64,000 nt of DNA from Anniella stebbinsi (Eukaryota; Chordata; Lepidosauria; Squamata; Anniellidae), in the NCBI GenBank assembly GCA_029215795.1, contig JARDYH010000004.1:202596017-202660016 (forward strand). Direction: 5' to 3'. The position numbers were made by a program, and so were the translations under genes. This document shows positions 44,085 through 56,400 of this stretch, in pieces. The first letter of the stretch is position 1; every line of letters begins with the position of its first letter. The notes beneath the pieces are model-generated. The model saw nothing but the letters and a program-made list of their open reading frames with translations. It was not told the origin of the DNA and did not search any database.

Positions 44085-47000
44085 CTAATTGGAAAAAAAA
44101 ACACAGATTAAATGATGCGTATCAAGATGAGGATTCAATGGTGACATTCTTCAAACACAAATAGCACTAGAGAACCTCCACTGAACCTTTCTGTGAACAT
44201 TACACTTGCACAAGCGGTTGCGCAGGGCTTGCACAACAACTTGCACAAGCGTTAACTTTAGTTGGATTCTCCTCTTGTGCATAGTTCGGAATCTAGTTTC
44301 TTCTAGCATAATGTCATTTGCTCTAACAGAATGTCACGGTTGGATTCTGCCCCTAGTATGGAAAATGCATGGTTACAATTAACAGTTGGTTTCAGCGGTG
44401 CCTGTAGTCTCATAGTAGTTTGCAATTATGATTTTAACATTCCTTTCGAAACAACATACAAAACAATGGTAAAACTGGGCTGGGTCCTCCACTCAAGGCT
44501 GGCTCCAGGTGTGAAGCCCCTGTGCAAGATTACTGGTGGTTCTTGCTTACATAGGACTGCTACAATGACCAGCAGCACCAGTGAGCCTCTTGCCCATTTG
44601 ACGCTACAGTGCTCCAATGTAGCATCTCTCCAGGGCATTGAGAGAATGTCTAAATAGGTGGCTTCCTAAAAACCTACCACTACTGCCCAATAAAGTAACA
44701 CAGGCAGACTGGAGGGCCCCACCCAAGCACCACTGAGCCATCCTGCGGCACTGGTCCCCTGGTGGCTGCCCAAGGATGCTATGGCCAGCCCCAAGTCTAG
44801 TTTTCACACTTTCTATCATCAAGAAACCCTTTCCACATTGACTTGTCTGCAGAAGACTCCTTCTGCTTTTACCACAGAATCACGGTACAGGATTTTTCAG
44901 TATTTCACATTCATCCCTAGAATCTTATTTAGCCAGGCCTATTGAGCATTACCATTGCTCTGCATCCATTGAAGGTGCATTAGAGAACACACACAATATT
45001 CTCCTGCGGTTGCATGATGCATGGAAAAAACAGTACTCCTGGACAACCTGCCTATTAAGGAAGTTATCTTCCAGAACTGATACAGAACACCTGATAAGTT
45101 TCCAAGGAAACCTACACTTTCCCGGAATGTTTTGAAAACTAATACTAAACCACATCAAAAGAGCAAAGAACAAAATATTGTAGATATATCACTAAATATG
45201 CACCATAGGTAATTCATTCTAAATATCAATAACTTAGACAGATAAATGAATATACTTACCCCTAAATCCTCGACCACCACCTCCGCCACGTCCTCCTCTG
45301 AACCCTCCACCGCCTCTGCCACCCCTGAAACCACCTACAAATAGGTAAAGTAGGGAGGTAGATTAGATTTTTATAGCAGAAGATAAGTAAGAATAATAGG
45401 TATAAAATGTGATCTTAGAAACCTATACATAACATATGCATTAAGTTCTCAGGAACATGGTCATAGAATTGGCTTTTTGCTCGTCCCCAGAAGTTACAAA
45501 AACTTCTCAGAAACAAAAACTCAACGGCCTTATTACATGCACTGAGACTGGAAGAAACTACCTACCTCCACCTCGGCCACCTCCACCTCGGCCACCTCCT
45601 CTTCCTCCACGCCCTCCTCTACCACCTCTCGGAGGGCCTTTCTCACCTGGAGGCCTTGGCAAAAATCTTTGTAGAGGAAGCAATTTTGCTGGATCAATGT
45701 AAAACTGTAGAAGAAAGCTGATGTTAGAAGATACCTTAAATTGGAGATTAATAGACTAAGGGCACAATCTTATCCAGGTAGTCAATGCAGGGTGGGAGGT
45801 GAGCAGTGACTGTCCTGCATTTCTGCAAAACGGGCAATTTCACCTCGATAATTTGACAATGCAACACTTCCCTGTTAACATTTTTCTTGATTCAGTTAAA
45901 GTCATTCATGACTAAATCACATGAAACGAGTGTCCAACGTGTGGCGGGAGGTGAGCAGATCTTCATCTCTGCCCTGCATTTCTGCTATATGGGCAATTTC
46001 ACCTGCTTAGCAGTGGTGTGTGCAGGAAGCAGAGGAAAAGTGGCCATTGGATGTTGTATGGCCACTGCCCCAGTCTCCTCCCCACCCTGCCCCCAGGAAT
46101 GCCCCCTTTTCCCCATCTCTGTGTTCCATTTTCTGAGCACAGAGAGGCAGCCAGCAGTTTTCACGGTACCAGCATTGGGGCGCAGAATGCAGTTTCCTGG
46201 CACCGTTGGAGCCCTTGCTACAACCTTGGCGCCAGGAAACCTGGCTATCCTTTGGCCCCTCCAGACGCTGTCTGGGGGGCATAGGATCCGTCTCTTACTT
46301 CACATTTAATAGCTCATAATTTGACAATGCAACACTTCCCTAAATGTTAAGAGCCTTCTTGATTCAGTTAAAGTCAGGCACATGACTAAGTCACATGAAA
46401 CAAGTTAGCCATACCTAACTCAACTCCACCGCTTTCAATGGGCCTGTTCAGACGACATGCTAAGCCATGGTTAAGGCGCTAACCCTTTTGCAACAAATAG
46501 CAAAGAGTGTTTAAACTGTGGTTATGTAGCCACCATGGTTAGGAATGGTTCACATGACATACTAAGCCATAATGCTTAGCTCAAAATGCTTAACCACTAT
46601 GACTTAGTGTGTCATCTGAACAGGATCAATGGGACATCCTAAACATGTTAACTCAGAAGTTAGTCTCAATGAACTCAAATGGATTGCTCCTCTAGTAATG
46701 ACTATCGTTCAGTCAGTGAGGGCATGCAAACAAGAAATACCAGTGAACATAATATCGGTAAACCCTGTTGCTTAGTGGTTAGAATACCCTATTAAGTTAA
46801 CAACCCTAACACTGGGGCAATGCAGTAATTTTTGCAAATGACACAGGGTTTTTTTAACAAGCAACATTTAAATACCATATTTACTGCTTGTGCATTTAAG
46901 AAGCCATTATCAGACGTGCTTAAGTTACATCCAATGATATAAGAGTTTCATGCACCTTATAAAATTTAGAATTATGAAAAGCTTGTTGGTAAATGCTTCA

Positions 47001-49235
47001 CAGATTGAGCTACATGTTACATTCATTGAATGTTATCAGAACCTTACCTTCTGTAGTTTTTTGAAGGAAGAAGCTTTCATGTTGTCTGACAGTTTGACTG
47101 AAAAATACTGTTACGGTTGATTGAGGAAGATAACACTGGGTACATTCTAATTCTTCTCAACACACATACTAATGTTGCCGCTTAGACAATGCTTGAGTCA
47201 TATTACTGCCTTTTTAGTATTTTCATTAGAAAATAATCCCTAGAATTTCTGAAGAAAGCACCAGCCTCCTTTTCTACATGTATTTCAGGCATTTTTAGCA
47301 CCAGTCCCATTCCTTAAAATTTATCACAGAAAAGATGTAGCTACTGAAGCCTAAAATGTAGGAGAGACAAAATAACCACCTTGAGAATACTTCCCTTTCG
47401 GAAATAGAAGTGCTACAAGATAGAACCACAACTAAGAAACCTGCCTCTTAGATTGTACTAAGCTTTACAGCCCACTTGGCCCAGCTTTTTAGTTTAGTAA
47501 TTGCATCCCAAGCGGTGGACATATTCCTTACCTAGTCACTAGGGACTTTTAAAGTCCAATCAGAGTTCTTCAATTTCCTTGGCTAGACCATCAAAACAGA
47601 TCAGCTCTAACAGGAAAGTGGTGAGGCCACAGTTGAGATGATAACTAAGAGCTCTCTTTTCAATCCCCATAATGAAGCTCCCCAGAAAGTCTAGAAAAGC
47701 TTTAATTCTGTTAATCAAAATGCCCAATGCCTCTAAGCTTAAGGACCCCCTGCATCAAGCAAAACAAAACAGGCTGGAAACTGAATCAGAAAACTTAGAT
47801 GTAACTGAGCGATCAGGACATCAGTATCAGTTTCCAAAATAACTTATCAAACACTATCTAAGGAAAAAAAACATGTTGAAAAGTCAACGCTACTTCTTTG
47901 TGTCTAAGCATGCATAGGATTACATCCTCCTGAAGAAGATATGGTTAGTGACAATTTGGGGGGAGAGGATTAAAACTGAGGAGGTGGTAAAAGCTCACAC
48001 AGCCAGAAAATGGACCAGTAGGGCCAGGTGCAAAAATTCCATTTACCGACCCAAATCAAAAGATCTTGATACGAACCCTGAAGATAAACCACAAAACCTC
48101 CTCTGCTATACAACCTGCTTCCCAAAAATAGAGAACAATGCAATTCTTTCCACAGCACCCCTGTGTGGTGTGGAATAGGTGTGGGAGAAATAAACCATAA
48201 AACTTATAAACAGCCAGCAAAATAGCACAACCCTACGAATGTCTACTCTAAAATCCCATAGAGCTCAATAAGTCTTACTCCCAGGTAGGATGGCAGCCTA
48301 ATTAGCTACATTTGAAGCACTACAGCTAGGTTCATGAAAAATGGGCAGTTTAGCTTTTTCATGCCAACTGAAAAACTAGGAGTAACTATATAAAATGGAT
48401 GGCAACAGATACAACCATATAGTTTTCCAGTGCATGCATTAATATAAATGTCCAATCCATCAACTTGCTCAACCGAAATGCTAAACAGCAGTCAGCCAAA
48501 CCCTAAACTCAGGGTTGGGCAACTTGTGGCCCACCAGATGTTTTGTCGTACAGTTTCCCTCAGCTCTACCCCACATAGCCAACAGTGAGGGATCTAGGAG
48601 CTGTAGGCCAAGCATCTGGAAGGTCACAAGTTGGCCACTCCTGCTCTAGCTGGTAAATGGAGGGAAAAACAAAAGCAGCTAAAGCCAACCATACTTTTAT
48701 GATCTGATCTTCAAACACACACACATACACAAACATGTGTTTTCTTGAAAATAAAAAGTAAAACAAATATTTAGTCATTTTATCTTCAGGAAGCATTCAA
48801 AGGATACAAAGTCTCTGAGCTGCCCAAATATTTCGTCCACTTTCCCAATCTGCTCTTTATTTTCCAAATAGACCGGTGCATTGAAATAAGGTACTTTGTT
48901 TTCCTGAGTGACACATTTGCAAACAATATCATCTTCACAAGGGTGCATAAACTCTCCAACGACTACAAAGGAGAGAAATGTATTGAAATCAGGAAATCAG
49001 TATATAAACATTAACAAAAATTCATTAGGAATGAATATAACTTACTGACTACACTTTCGGGGGGTCCTTGGTCATATCCTCCTCTGTTGAAGCCTCCTCG
49101 TCCTCCTCCACGGCCAAATCCACCTCTTCCACCACCACGCCCTCCTCGATTGAATCCGCCACTGCCCCGATTGAATCCACCTCCGCCCCGATTGAATCCA
49201 CCACGATTACCGCCACCTCTTCCTCGAAATGACAT
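44071..49235 (-). CDS. GAR1: GAR1, H/ACA ribonucleoprotein subunit 1
   Basis: Coding exons are 49235-49046, 48962-48808, 47107-47048, 45704-45566, 45334-45260 and 44084-44071. They total 633 bp, 210 aa (human 217), with AG/GT junctions and consistent phases. Architecture: N-terminal Arg/Gly-rich domain (1-57, many FNRGG and RGG repeats), the conserved GAR1 core (about 58-150) with [32 protein letters not shown] and [15 protein letters not shown], then a second RGG-rich domain to a GRGR end. GAR1 joins dyskerin, NOP10 and NHP2 in box H/ACA RNPs, which guide rRNA pseudouridylation and form part of telomerase, in the nucleolus and Cajal bodies. The start Met gives MSFRG, the family N-terminus. 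A CpG-rich stretch 2.2 kb upstream is the likely promoter, implying a noncoding first exon. Confidence 0.96.
45260..45334 (-). CDS. GAR1: GAR1 coding exon 5 (C-terminal RGG domain)
   Basis: 75 bp between TTGTAG and GTAAGT, encoding [19 protein letters not shown] and GRGFR. Confidence 0.93.
45566..45704 (-). CDS. GAR1: GAR1 coding exon 4 (core end, RGG start)
   Basis: The exon begins [20 protein letters not shown] and passes into RGG repeats before GTAGGT. Confidence 0.94.
45785..46405. repeat. Duplicated block in GAR1 intron
   Basis: The blocks 'aatttgacaatgcaacactt' and 'ttgattcagttaaagtca' occur near 45850-45905 and again near 46315-46370. 'gcgggaggtgagcag' and 'ctgcatttctgc' also occur twice (45793 and 45945 areas). 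A local duplication, now diverged. Confidence 0.6.
47048..47107 (-). CDS. GAR1: GAR1 coding exon 3
   Basis: 60 bp encoding exactly 20 residues, [20 protein letters not shown], between AACAG and GTAAGG. Confidence 0.95.
48511..48650. mobile_element. Palindromic hAT-like MITE, CAGGG..GGCAAC family
   Basis: The ends are CAGGGTTGGGCAACTTG and CAAGTTGGCCACTCCTG. In a GAR1 intron. Confidence 0.65.
48808..48962 (-). CDS. GAR1: GAR1 coding exon 2 (conserved core)
   Basis: 155 bp between TTTGTAG and GTATCC. It carries [18 protein letters not shown] and the [13 protein letters not shown] segment. Confidence 0.96.
49046..49235 (-). CDS. GAR1: GAR1 coding exon 1 (start Met, N-terminal RGG domain)
   Basis: MSFRGRGGG and FNRGG repeats, then DQGPPESVV before GTAAGT. 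A likely acceptor lies 10-12 bp upstream of the ATG, so the 5' UTR is probably spliced. Confidence 0.95.
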
Positions 49236-50664
49236 GCCTCCCTTCTGTTCAACAAAGCATCCACAAAAAACAACAGCAATTCCAGAAAACTGTGTGGAGC
49301 TTGGGTCTCTCCAAACAGTACTGTGTTATTCATACCATTGGATGCATTAACTAGTGCTACGACTAACACATAATACTCTATGAAGTTACCAGCAGACAGC
49401 AACTTTTACGTCTTTTCAAAAGATCAATTACCTTGATGAAATATTTTAGGGTTTTATTGAGGTTTTAGAAATTACATTTACTGAATCCCTATCAATTTCA
49501 GTAAGATCACTCTTTGCTCACATAAAAACCGCTATTTCAAATCTCATCATCTTGCAGTGACCATCCAAGAACAACATATAGATCTAGTATTTTGGATTAA
49601 TTACCTTTTCCAGCACCTCAGAGTTAATTAAGGATACAATCCTAAGCATATGTAGACAGAAGAAGTCTTAAAACTCCCAGTATCCCTCAACCAGCATGAC
49701 TGGCTGGGGCATGCTGGGAGTTGTAGGACTTTTTTCTGTCTAAACATGCACAGGATTGTGCCCTAACATCCTTATATTATGCAAAAGCTGTAATACAAAA
49801 ATCAAACAGATACTATAGTCTGAGGCAACAAACCCTACACCATTTAGGAGCTGAAGAAGGGAGTGCAGAAGGGTTCAAGTTTACTTACTGTCCACTCCAA
49901 GAGTCTAAGAAAACTGGTAAAGAAATAATTTCTCCCTATATCCCACTGCAGTTATACAGCAAAGCCAGTGTTACTCCAATAGCAAAAGGTGAAATTGAGA
50001 AGAAACAGGGTGTTATTCAATACAGCATTGAAGCAAAACCTTACTCTGTCATAGTTCTTCAAAATACTATAAAGTTAGTGCTTGGCAAAGGTTTAGACAG
50101 AAGCATACATATAGCAAGGGCTTTTTAGAAAATGGAGGAAAGAACAGCTATTGCTCCTTCCACACTATCTCCCTCACACTACTTCCTATTCTTTGAATAT
50201 CATACTGACAGGTATTAAGTTATTTGCTGAACGTATAACCCAAAGCCTGAAATTGGGCTTGTATGGATAATTTCAGCGTGCATGTAAGAAAGTCCCCAAT
50301 GTATGGAACAGTGGTATTAGCACTTTATCCTTTGACAAGAATCTTAATAAAGTACTCTGAATTTTACAATATTTTATCCTACCCTTTTGATAATATGCAT
50401 CCAAGACAGTAGACAATAAGCAAAGATTAATACATAATCATTTCATTTTATTGTTATGCAATGGGAACAAATGATGAAGAGGTGGGGAGATGACGACCGT
50501 GATTTAAAGTATCTACTTCCCACACCACAGACCTCCTGTTACTCCAACCAATGCTGTTAAAAGATTTCATGATAAATATAGAGAACTGCCCACCCAAACT
50601 GCTGGCTCTTCCCAGTGGTAAAAATGACAGATGATAACTGAGGGGGATGGGGAAGTGATGGAAA

Positions 50665-50805
50665 ACAGCCTTCCCCCACCTAGTGCCCTCAAGAGCAATG
50701 GGACTACAATGCCCATAATCTGACCATTGGCCATGCTGACTGGAAATGATGGGAGTTGTAGACAAAAACATCTGAAAGGCACCGAGTGGGAGAAGGCTTT
50801 TGTGA
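50665..50805. mobile_element. Palindromic MITE family copy
   Basis: The arms 'agccttcccccacctagtgc' and 'gcaccgagtgggagaaggct' are complementary, with the centre 'gaccattggccatgctgact'. Confidence 0.65.
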
Positions 50806-51261
50806 AATGTCTACTTCCCAAGTCTTTAATGCTACTGCCTTACCTACAGCATTTCCTCTAGCCTTGCTTTCCTTCTCCCATCCCATTTCTCAAAATGCAC
50901 AACTGTGGCATCCGGCCACAGCAATTGACCCAGACCCTGTGCTCCAGTCATTTTGAGTAAAGAAAAATGAACGCTTTTTAATCACAGCATTGCAGGAGTA
51001 AGACAAAGCCACATCTGGCGGAAACTCTCAGAGTAACTCAAAAATGGTGATAAGACCACCTATGCCAAAAACCGCCATCAGGAAAAGGATTTTTAAGAGC
51101 AGGGATCAGTCACATGTCTCCTCAGAAATCACTCCCACTGAGTTCAATGGTACTTACTCCTAAGTAAGTGTGCTTAGGACTGCAGCCAAGAACAACCAAT
51201 TATATATCTGTAAATAAAGCAGATATACACACACCTCGACGTGACCCATGAACAATTTCAC

Positions 51262-51385
51262 GGGTGGCCAACTTGTGCCCCTCCAGATATAGTTGGATTG
51301 TAATTCCCATCATGGCCAATGGTGGGGGATGATGGGAGTTGCAGTCCAACGTCATCTTAAGGGCTACATGTTGCTCACCGCTGGC
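51262..51385. mobile_element. Palindromic hAT-like MITE copy
   Basis: It runs from 'gggtggccaacttgtg' to 'gctacatgttgctcaccgc' with complementary inner arms. Confidence 0.55.
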
Positions 51386-51399
51386 CTCTAGAAGGTTCA

Positions 51400-51840
51400 G
51401 TGAATGATTCAAGGCCGGGAAGGAGAACTGCAGAGGACGCAAAAAGCTGCCGCTGCCGCTGCCGCCCCCCTCCCGAGGCTCGTGCTAAAGAAACACAGCA
51501 AGGCTACGACCCACCACCACCATCCCTTCCGGCTTGCAATGCCCCTCAAACGCAGCACCCCTTAAATTGGCTCTCCCACCTAGCTAAAGACGCTCCGCTC
51601 TTCCTTCCCACGTGGCCGCCCCTCTTTCTCAAAAGAGCGGCGCACCGGCCACTTCTGATGACCTCAACAAACAGCGCCTGCCGTCTAACCAATCCCAGTC
51701 CTGCCGTAAAACATCACGATTGCGCTTTACGGTTGTTGGAAACGGAGGCCTTAACCATAGAGACATGTTGCAACTCTGTACTTTTAACTATCAAAGAGAT
51801 AAGAAAATAGAGTGACACGGAGAAGGAACTTCCGGCATTG
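51400..51840 (-). promoter_or_regulatory. Candidate GAR1 promoter / CpG-rich region
   Basis: The GC- and CpG-content rises here. An E-box CACGTG lies at 51609-51614 and a CCAAT at 51689-51693. It lies upstream of the GAR1 start on the minus strand with no other gene between. The transcription start cannot be fixed from sequence alone; the promoter might serve both directions. Confidence 0.4.
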
Positions 51841-52597
51841 AAGCCACCACTGGCTATAAGATTCTCTTACAATGTAATCTTATACAAGTCTACTCAGAAG
51901 TAAGTCTCGTTACGCTCAATGGGACTTACTCCCGGGTAGGTGTATATAGGATTGGAGCCTTACTTAACTAAACGCTAAACGGTTTTTAATGTATTTATTT
52001 ACATATTTATATCCCTCTTTTTAAGACAAGTGGTTTAACATAATTTAATGAATACAAATATGATGTAAACTTTAAATAGTATCTATATTTACTAAGTTCT
52101 TGTAAACTACTTGTCTTAACAAGCAGGTTATGAATACATTTAAAAGCAATAACAATTATTAAACAACATTTTCATAAAAGCAGTCTTACTATAATTGCAA
52201 AAACTAAGTAGCAATGTTTGTGAAAATAAACCCAAACCTTGTGTTTTTATGTGCATATGTGTGTGTTAATATTTGTTCCATTAGAGGATCATTCTTCTTG
52301 CATCTGATCAAAGTAAATTGTGTACAAAAAATCATGCTATGATACATTTCTTGTTAATATTTAAGGAGCTCTGTGGAACTCGAAACTTTGCCCACCTCTT
52401 TGTACCATTTTGGTTGGTTGGAATAAAGTTATTACCATCCTGTTGTGTTGGAATATTGTTTCTTAAAATAGTTTCTCTAAACCTTCATTACAATTGTCAG
52501 TTTTACATGCGGTCTGGGAATGTTTCTATCTAAATCTTCACAGGATCAAGCCCTGAGAGGATGAGGTGGCTGTGTCTTCCATAATTAACCCTCAATG

Positions 52598-52730
52598 ATA
52601 GGGGTGGAGAATTTGTGGCCTTCCAGTTGTTGGGAGTCAAATTCCCATCAGCCATGGCCAGTATGGCAGTGGTCAAGGATGATAGTCCAACAACATCTGG
52701 AGGGCCACAGGTAGCCTACCCTGCCCTACA
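52598..52730. mobile_element. Palindromic hAT-like MITE copy
   Basis: The ends are 'taggggtggagaatttgtgg' and 'ccacaggtagcctaccctgc', with complementary arms around 'catggccagtatggc'. Confidence 0.6.
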
Positions 52731-52994
52731 CTTTACCGCCCAGAAAGCGGGCAGAAGCAACTACTAAGCTTGCAATTCCTCTTGCGTTTTCAGCTCAGGC
52801 TCAGATAGGTTGAGCACAGGACCCAGAGGTAGGAACAACCCCTCAGAAAACAGGTGCTGGGAAGTGGAGGGAAGTCTTTAGTTGAAGAAAACCAGTCATC
52901 CCTCAGCCTGCTCCTTTTCTGCCTCTGCAGCAGGAAAGGGTGGAAAGGTTGCTGTTTACTGTTTACTGCTTGATTGCCTCTCCTTCCTAACAAT

Positions 52995-53170
52995 GGCCTC
53001 CTCCACACGGGGCGTTTAATGAGCCTTGAAGGCTCATTATAAATTTTACCTACACACGAGCGGAGCGCAAAACGGGCGTAGAGGCGCGTTATCTCCCGGA
53101 TTATGCGCATTATCGAATGCGCGTTAAATAGCGACTTTTATTTTGCGGCGGGATGTAAAGCGCGTTATGA
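52995..53170 (+). repeat. Terminal and subterminal region of the Harbinger-like element
   Basis: It is about 95% identical by eye to 59242-59395 up to 'gacttttattttgc', where the two diverge. It carries several GCGC[A/G]TTA-type motifs, for example GCGCGTTATC, TGCGCATTATC and GCGCGTTAAA, likely binding sites for element proteins. Confidence 0.75.
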
Positions 53171-53370
53171 CCATGTGTACAGTTTTTCAGTGAAGCGCAT
53201 TTTCGGAGAGGTGTGAGCAGGTAGAGGGCGGGTTTTGACGAGATGGGCGGGGAGAGGGAAGGGATTTCCGGCGGGAGATTTGAAAAAAAGCCCTCAGGTT
53301 ATGCGCAGCCGCGTGGGTGTGCTCACCCAACGGTTTGGCTGGAGGCGCAGGTGTGGTCGCGCGCCTATGC

Positions 53371-53376
53371 ATATAA
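53371..53376 (+). promoter_or_regulatory. TATA-like box of the Myb/SANT gene
   Basis: ATATAA in a CpG-rich context, 105 bp before the start codon. Confidence 0.4.
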
Positions 53377-53475
53377 GCGCGTGCGCGCGATCCGACCGTT
53401 GACCTCATTTAACTTCGCGACGCCAGAGAGACTGCATCCTGATTTATTTCCTCTACACCTTTTCCACCTACCGAA

Positions 53476-56400
53476 ATGGCTGCTCCAGGAAGGGGAGTTT
53501 CTTGGAAAAAGGCAGAGATTCTCGACCTTCTGGACATTTTTGGGGAGCAGAAAGTTCAAGCTCAACTGAATGCCAGCCATAGGAACCTCGATGCCTATGA
53601 ATCCATTGCTCAGGAAATGCAAAGAAGGGGCCATATCCGTACAGCGAAGGAGTGCAGGACGAAGGCAAAGGCAATGAGGCAGGAATATCGCAGGGTCGTG
53701 AATCATAATTCACGATCAGGAAATGATGCTGCCACCTGCCCCTTTTTTGAGGAGCTTCATAGCATTTTTCGGGGGGATGCTACTATTCAACCAAATCGCG
53801 TGGGCAGGAGTCTGAACATCCATCGTGTCCAAGCACCTGCTGCTGCTCCCCCAGTAAGTTCCCCCCTGGCTTTCCCGCTCTCAGAAGGCTCAGAAGAACT
53901 GTTCAGCAGTGAACTTCAAACAATAGATGTGGAGGACTACCTTGGAACGCCCTACTCTCCCGGAGGTACATTGATTGTAATTGCCATTTTTTAAAAAATC
54001 TCGTTCTTCCTTCTATTTCATGCCTATAGCTCACATCTGATGTTTTCCCCTTTTAGAATTGGAGACACCAGAAGATATTGGAAACGAAGAACCTGAAGGT
54101 ATAGACTGTTTCTTTTGTTGGGTTGGGAAGACTCTTAACTTTACAACTTAATATTGTGTTCCATGGAATAAAAAATTGTATTCTAAAATGGGGCAGGCAG
54201 ATGCGGGTGAGCGGGTGGGGCAGGAGAGGGCAGGAGAGATCTCCTCTAGCTACCCAGCGTTTCTCTGGTCTCTCCAGGGCGGGGGGGAAAAAGGATAAGG
54301 GGCAGGCAGCCATTTTGAACAACCACCCCCATTTCAAAAGGAGGGAGGTTTGTGATTGTGCCTATTGATGAAACCTCCTAAAAGCTCTTCTTTTTCTGCC
54401 ACGGCAGGAGCCTACAGAAGCAGCAGTACCACCAGTGCATCGGAATCCATTGAGCAAGCAGATTTGAGGGCCAGAAATCTCCAGCAGCATCCTGCAGCAG
54501 CAGCACCGAGTAAGTACAGGCCTAGCTAATTTCTGAGGTCAGACATCATGGAAGGAAGGGAGTTCCCAATGATCTAGGCTGGGTTTATGGGGGGGGGAGG
54601 GGGAAAGGGGGGCATTGGACACAACATTGTGGTGCATGGGACCAGAAATTGTGGTCTATGGGAGGGATTCCCGCCTTTTTCTCTACAGCAGTTAAAGTTA
54701 CATGAGCCCTGACCTCCTTTTCATGTGGTCAGCCTAGGCAGGCAGCCATTTTGAACACACAAACAACCCCCCCCCTATTTAAAATGGAGGTTTGTGATTG
54801 TGCCTATTGGAATGAAACCTCCTAATAGCTCTTCTTTTTCTTCCACGGCAGCCTACAGAAGCAGCAGTACCACCAGTGTGTCAGAAACCAGTGAGCACGC
54901 AGATTTGAGGGCCAGAAATCTCCAGCAGCATCCTGCAGCAGCACCGAGTAAGTATAGGGCTATGTCAATGAAACCTCCTAAAAGCTCATCTTTTTCTGCC
55001 ATGGCAGGAGCCTCCAGAAGCAGCGGTACCACCAGTGCGTCAGAAACCAGTGAGCATGCAGATTTGAGGGCCAGAAATCTCCAGCAGCATCCTGCACCAG
55101 CACCACCGTGTAAGTACTGGGCTAATTTCTGGGGTGCATGGGACCAGAAATTGTGGTCTATGGGAGGGATTTCAGCCTTTTTCTCTACAGCACTTAAAGT
55201 TACATGAGCCCTGACCTCCTTTTCATGTGGTCACTGTAGTATACTGCCTGCAACTTTAACTGTGGTGATGAAGAGGGAATTTCACCAGGTGCTGCATGCA
55301 TACAAACGGCACCGGCTGAAATTCCTTTTTCTCTACAGCACTTAAAGTTACATGAGCCCTGACCTCCTTTTCATGTGGTCAGCCCTGACCTCCTTTTCAT
55401 GTGGTCAGCCTAGGCAGGCAGCCATTTTGAACACACAAACAACCCCCCCCTATTTAAAATGGAGGTTTGTGATTGTGCCTATTGGAATGAAACCTCCTAA
55501 TAGCTCTTCTTTTTCTTCCACGGCAGCCTACAGAAGCAGCGGTTCCACCAGTGCGTCGGAAACCAGTGACCACGCAGATTTGAGGGCCAGAAATCTCCAG
55601 CAGCATCCTGCACCAGCACCACCGTGTAAGTACTGGGCTAATTTCTGGGGTGCATGGGACCAGAAATTGTGGTCTATGGGAGGGATTTCAGCCTTTTTCT
55701 CTACAGCACTTAAAGTTACATGAGCCCTGACCTCCTTTTCATGTGGTCACTGTAGTATACTGCCTGCAACTTTAACTGTGGTGATGAAGAGGGAATTTCA
55801 CCAGGTGCTGCATGCATACAAACGGCACCGGCTGAAATTCCTTTTTCTCTACAGCACTTAAAGTTACATGAGCCCTGACCTCCTTTTCATGTGGTCAGCC
55901 CTGACCTCCTTTTCATGTGGTCAGCCTAGGCAGGCAGCCATTTTGAACACACAAACAACCCCCCCCTATTTAAAATGGAGGTTTGTGATTGTGCCTATTG
56001 GAATGAAACCTCCTAATAGCTCTTCTTTTTCTTCCACGGCAGCCTACAGAAGCAGCGGTTCCACCAGTGCGTCGGAAACCAGTGACCACGCAGATTTGAG
56101 GGCCAGAAATCTCCAGCAGCATCCTGCACCAGCACCACCGTGTAAGTACTGGGCTAATTTCTGGGGTGCATGGGACCAGAAATTGTGGTCTATGGGAGGG
56201 ATTTCAGCCTTTTTCTCTACAGCACTTAAAGTTACATGAGCCCTGACCTCCTTTTCATGTGGTCACTGTAGTATACTGCCTGCAACTTTAACTGTGGTGA
56301 TGAAGAGGGAATTTCACCAGGTGCTGCATGCATACAAACGGCACCGGCTGAAATTCCTTTTTCTCTACAGCACTTAAAGTTACATGAGCCCTGACCTCCT

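Noticed and set aside
49049..49402. Minus-strand 117-residue ORF overlapping GAR1 exon 1
   Set aside because: It is a frame-shifted shadow of the GAR1 RGG-coding exon.
51400..51810. 136-residue plus-strand ORF in the GAR1 upstream region
   Set aside because: It lies in the CpG-rich candidate promoter, has low complexity and no domain.
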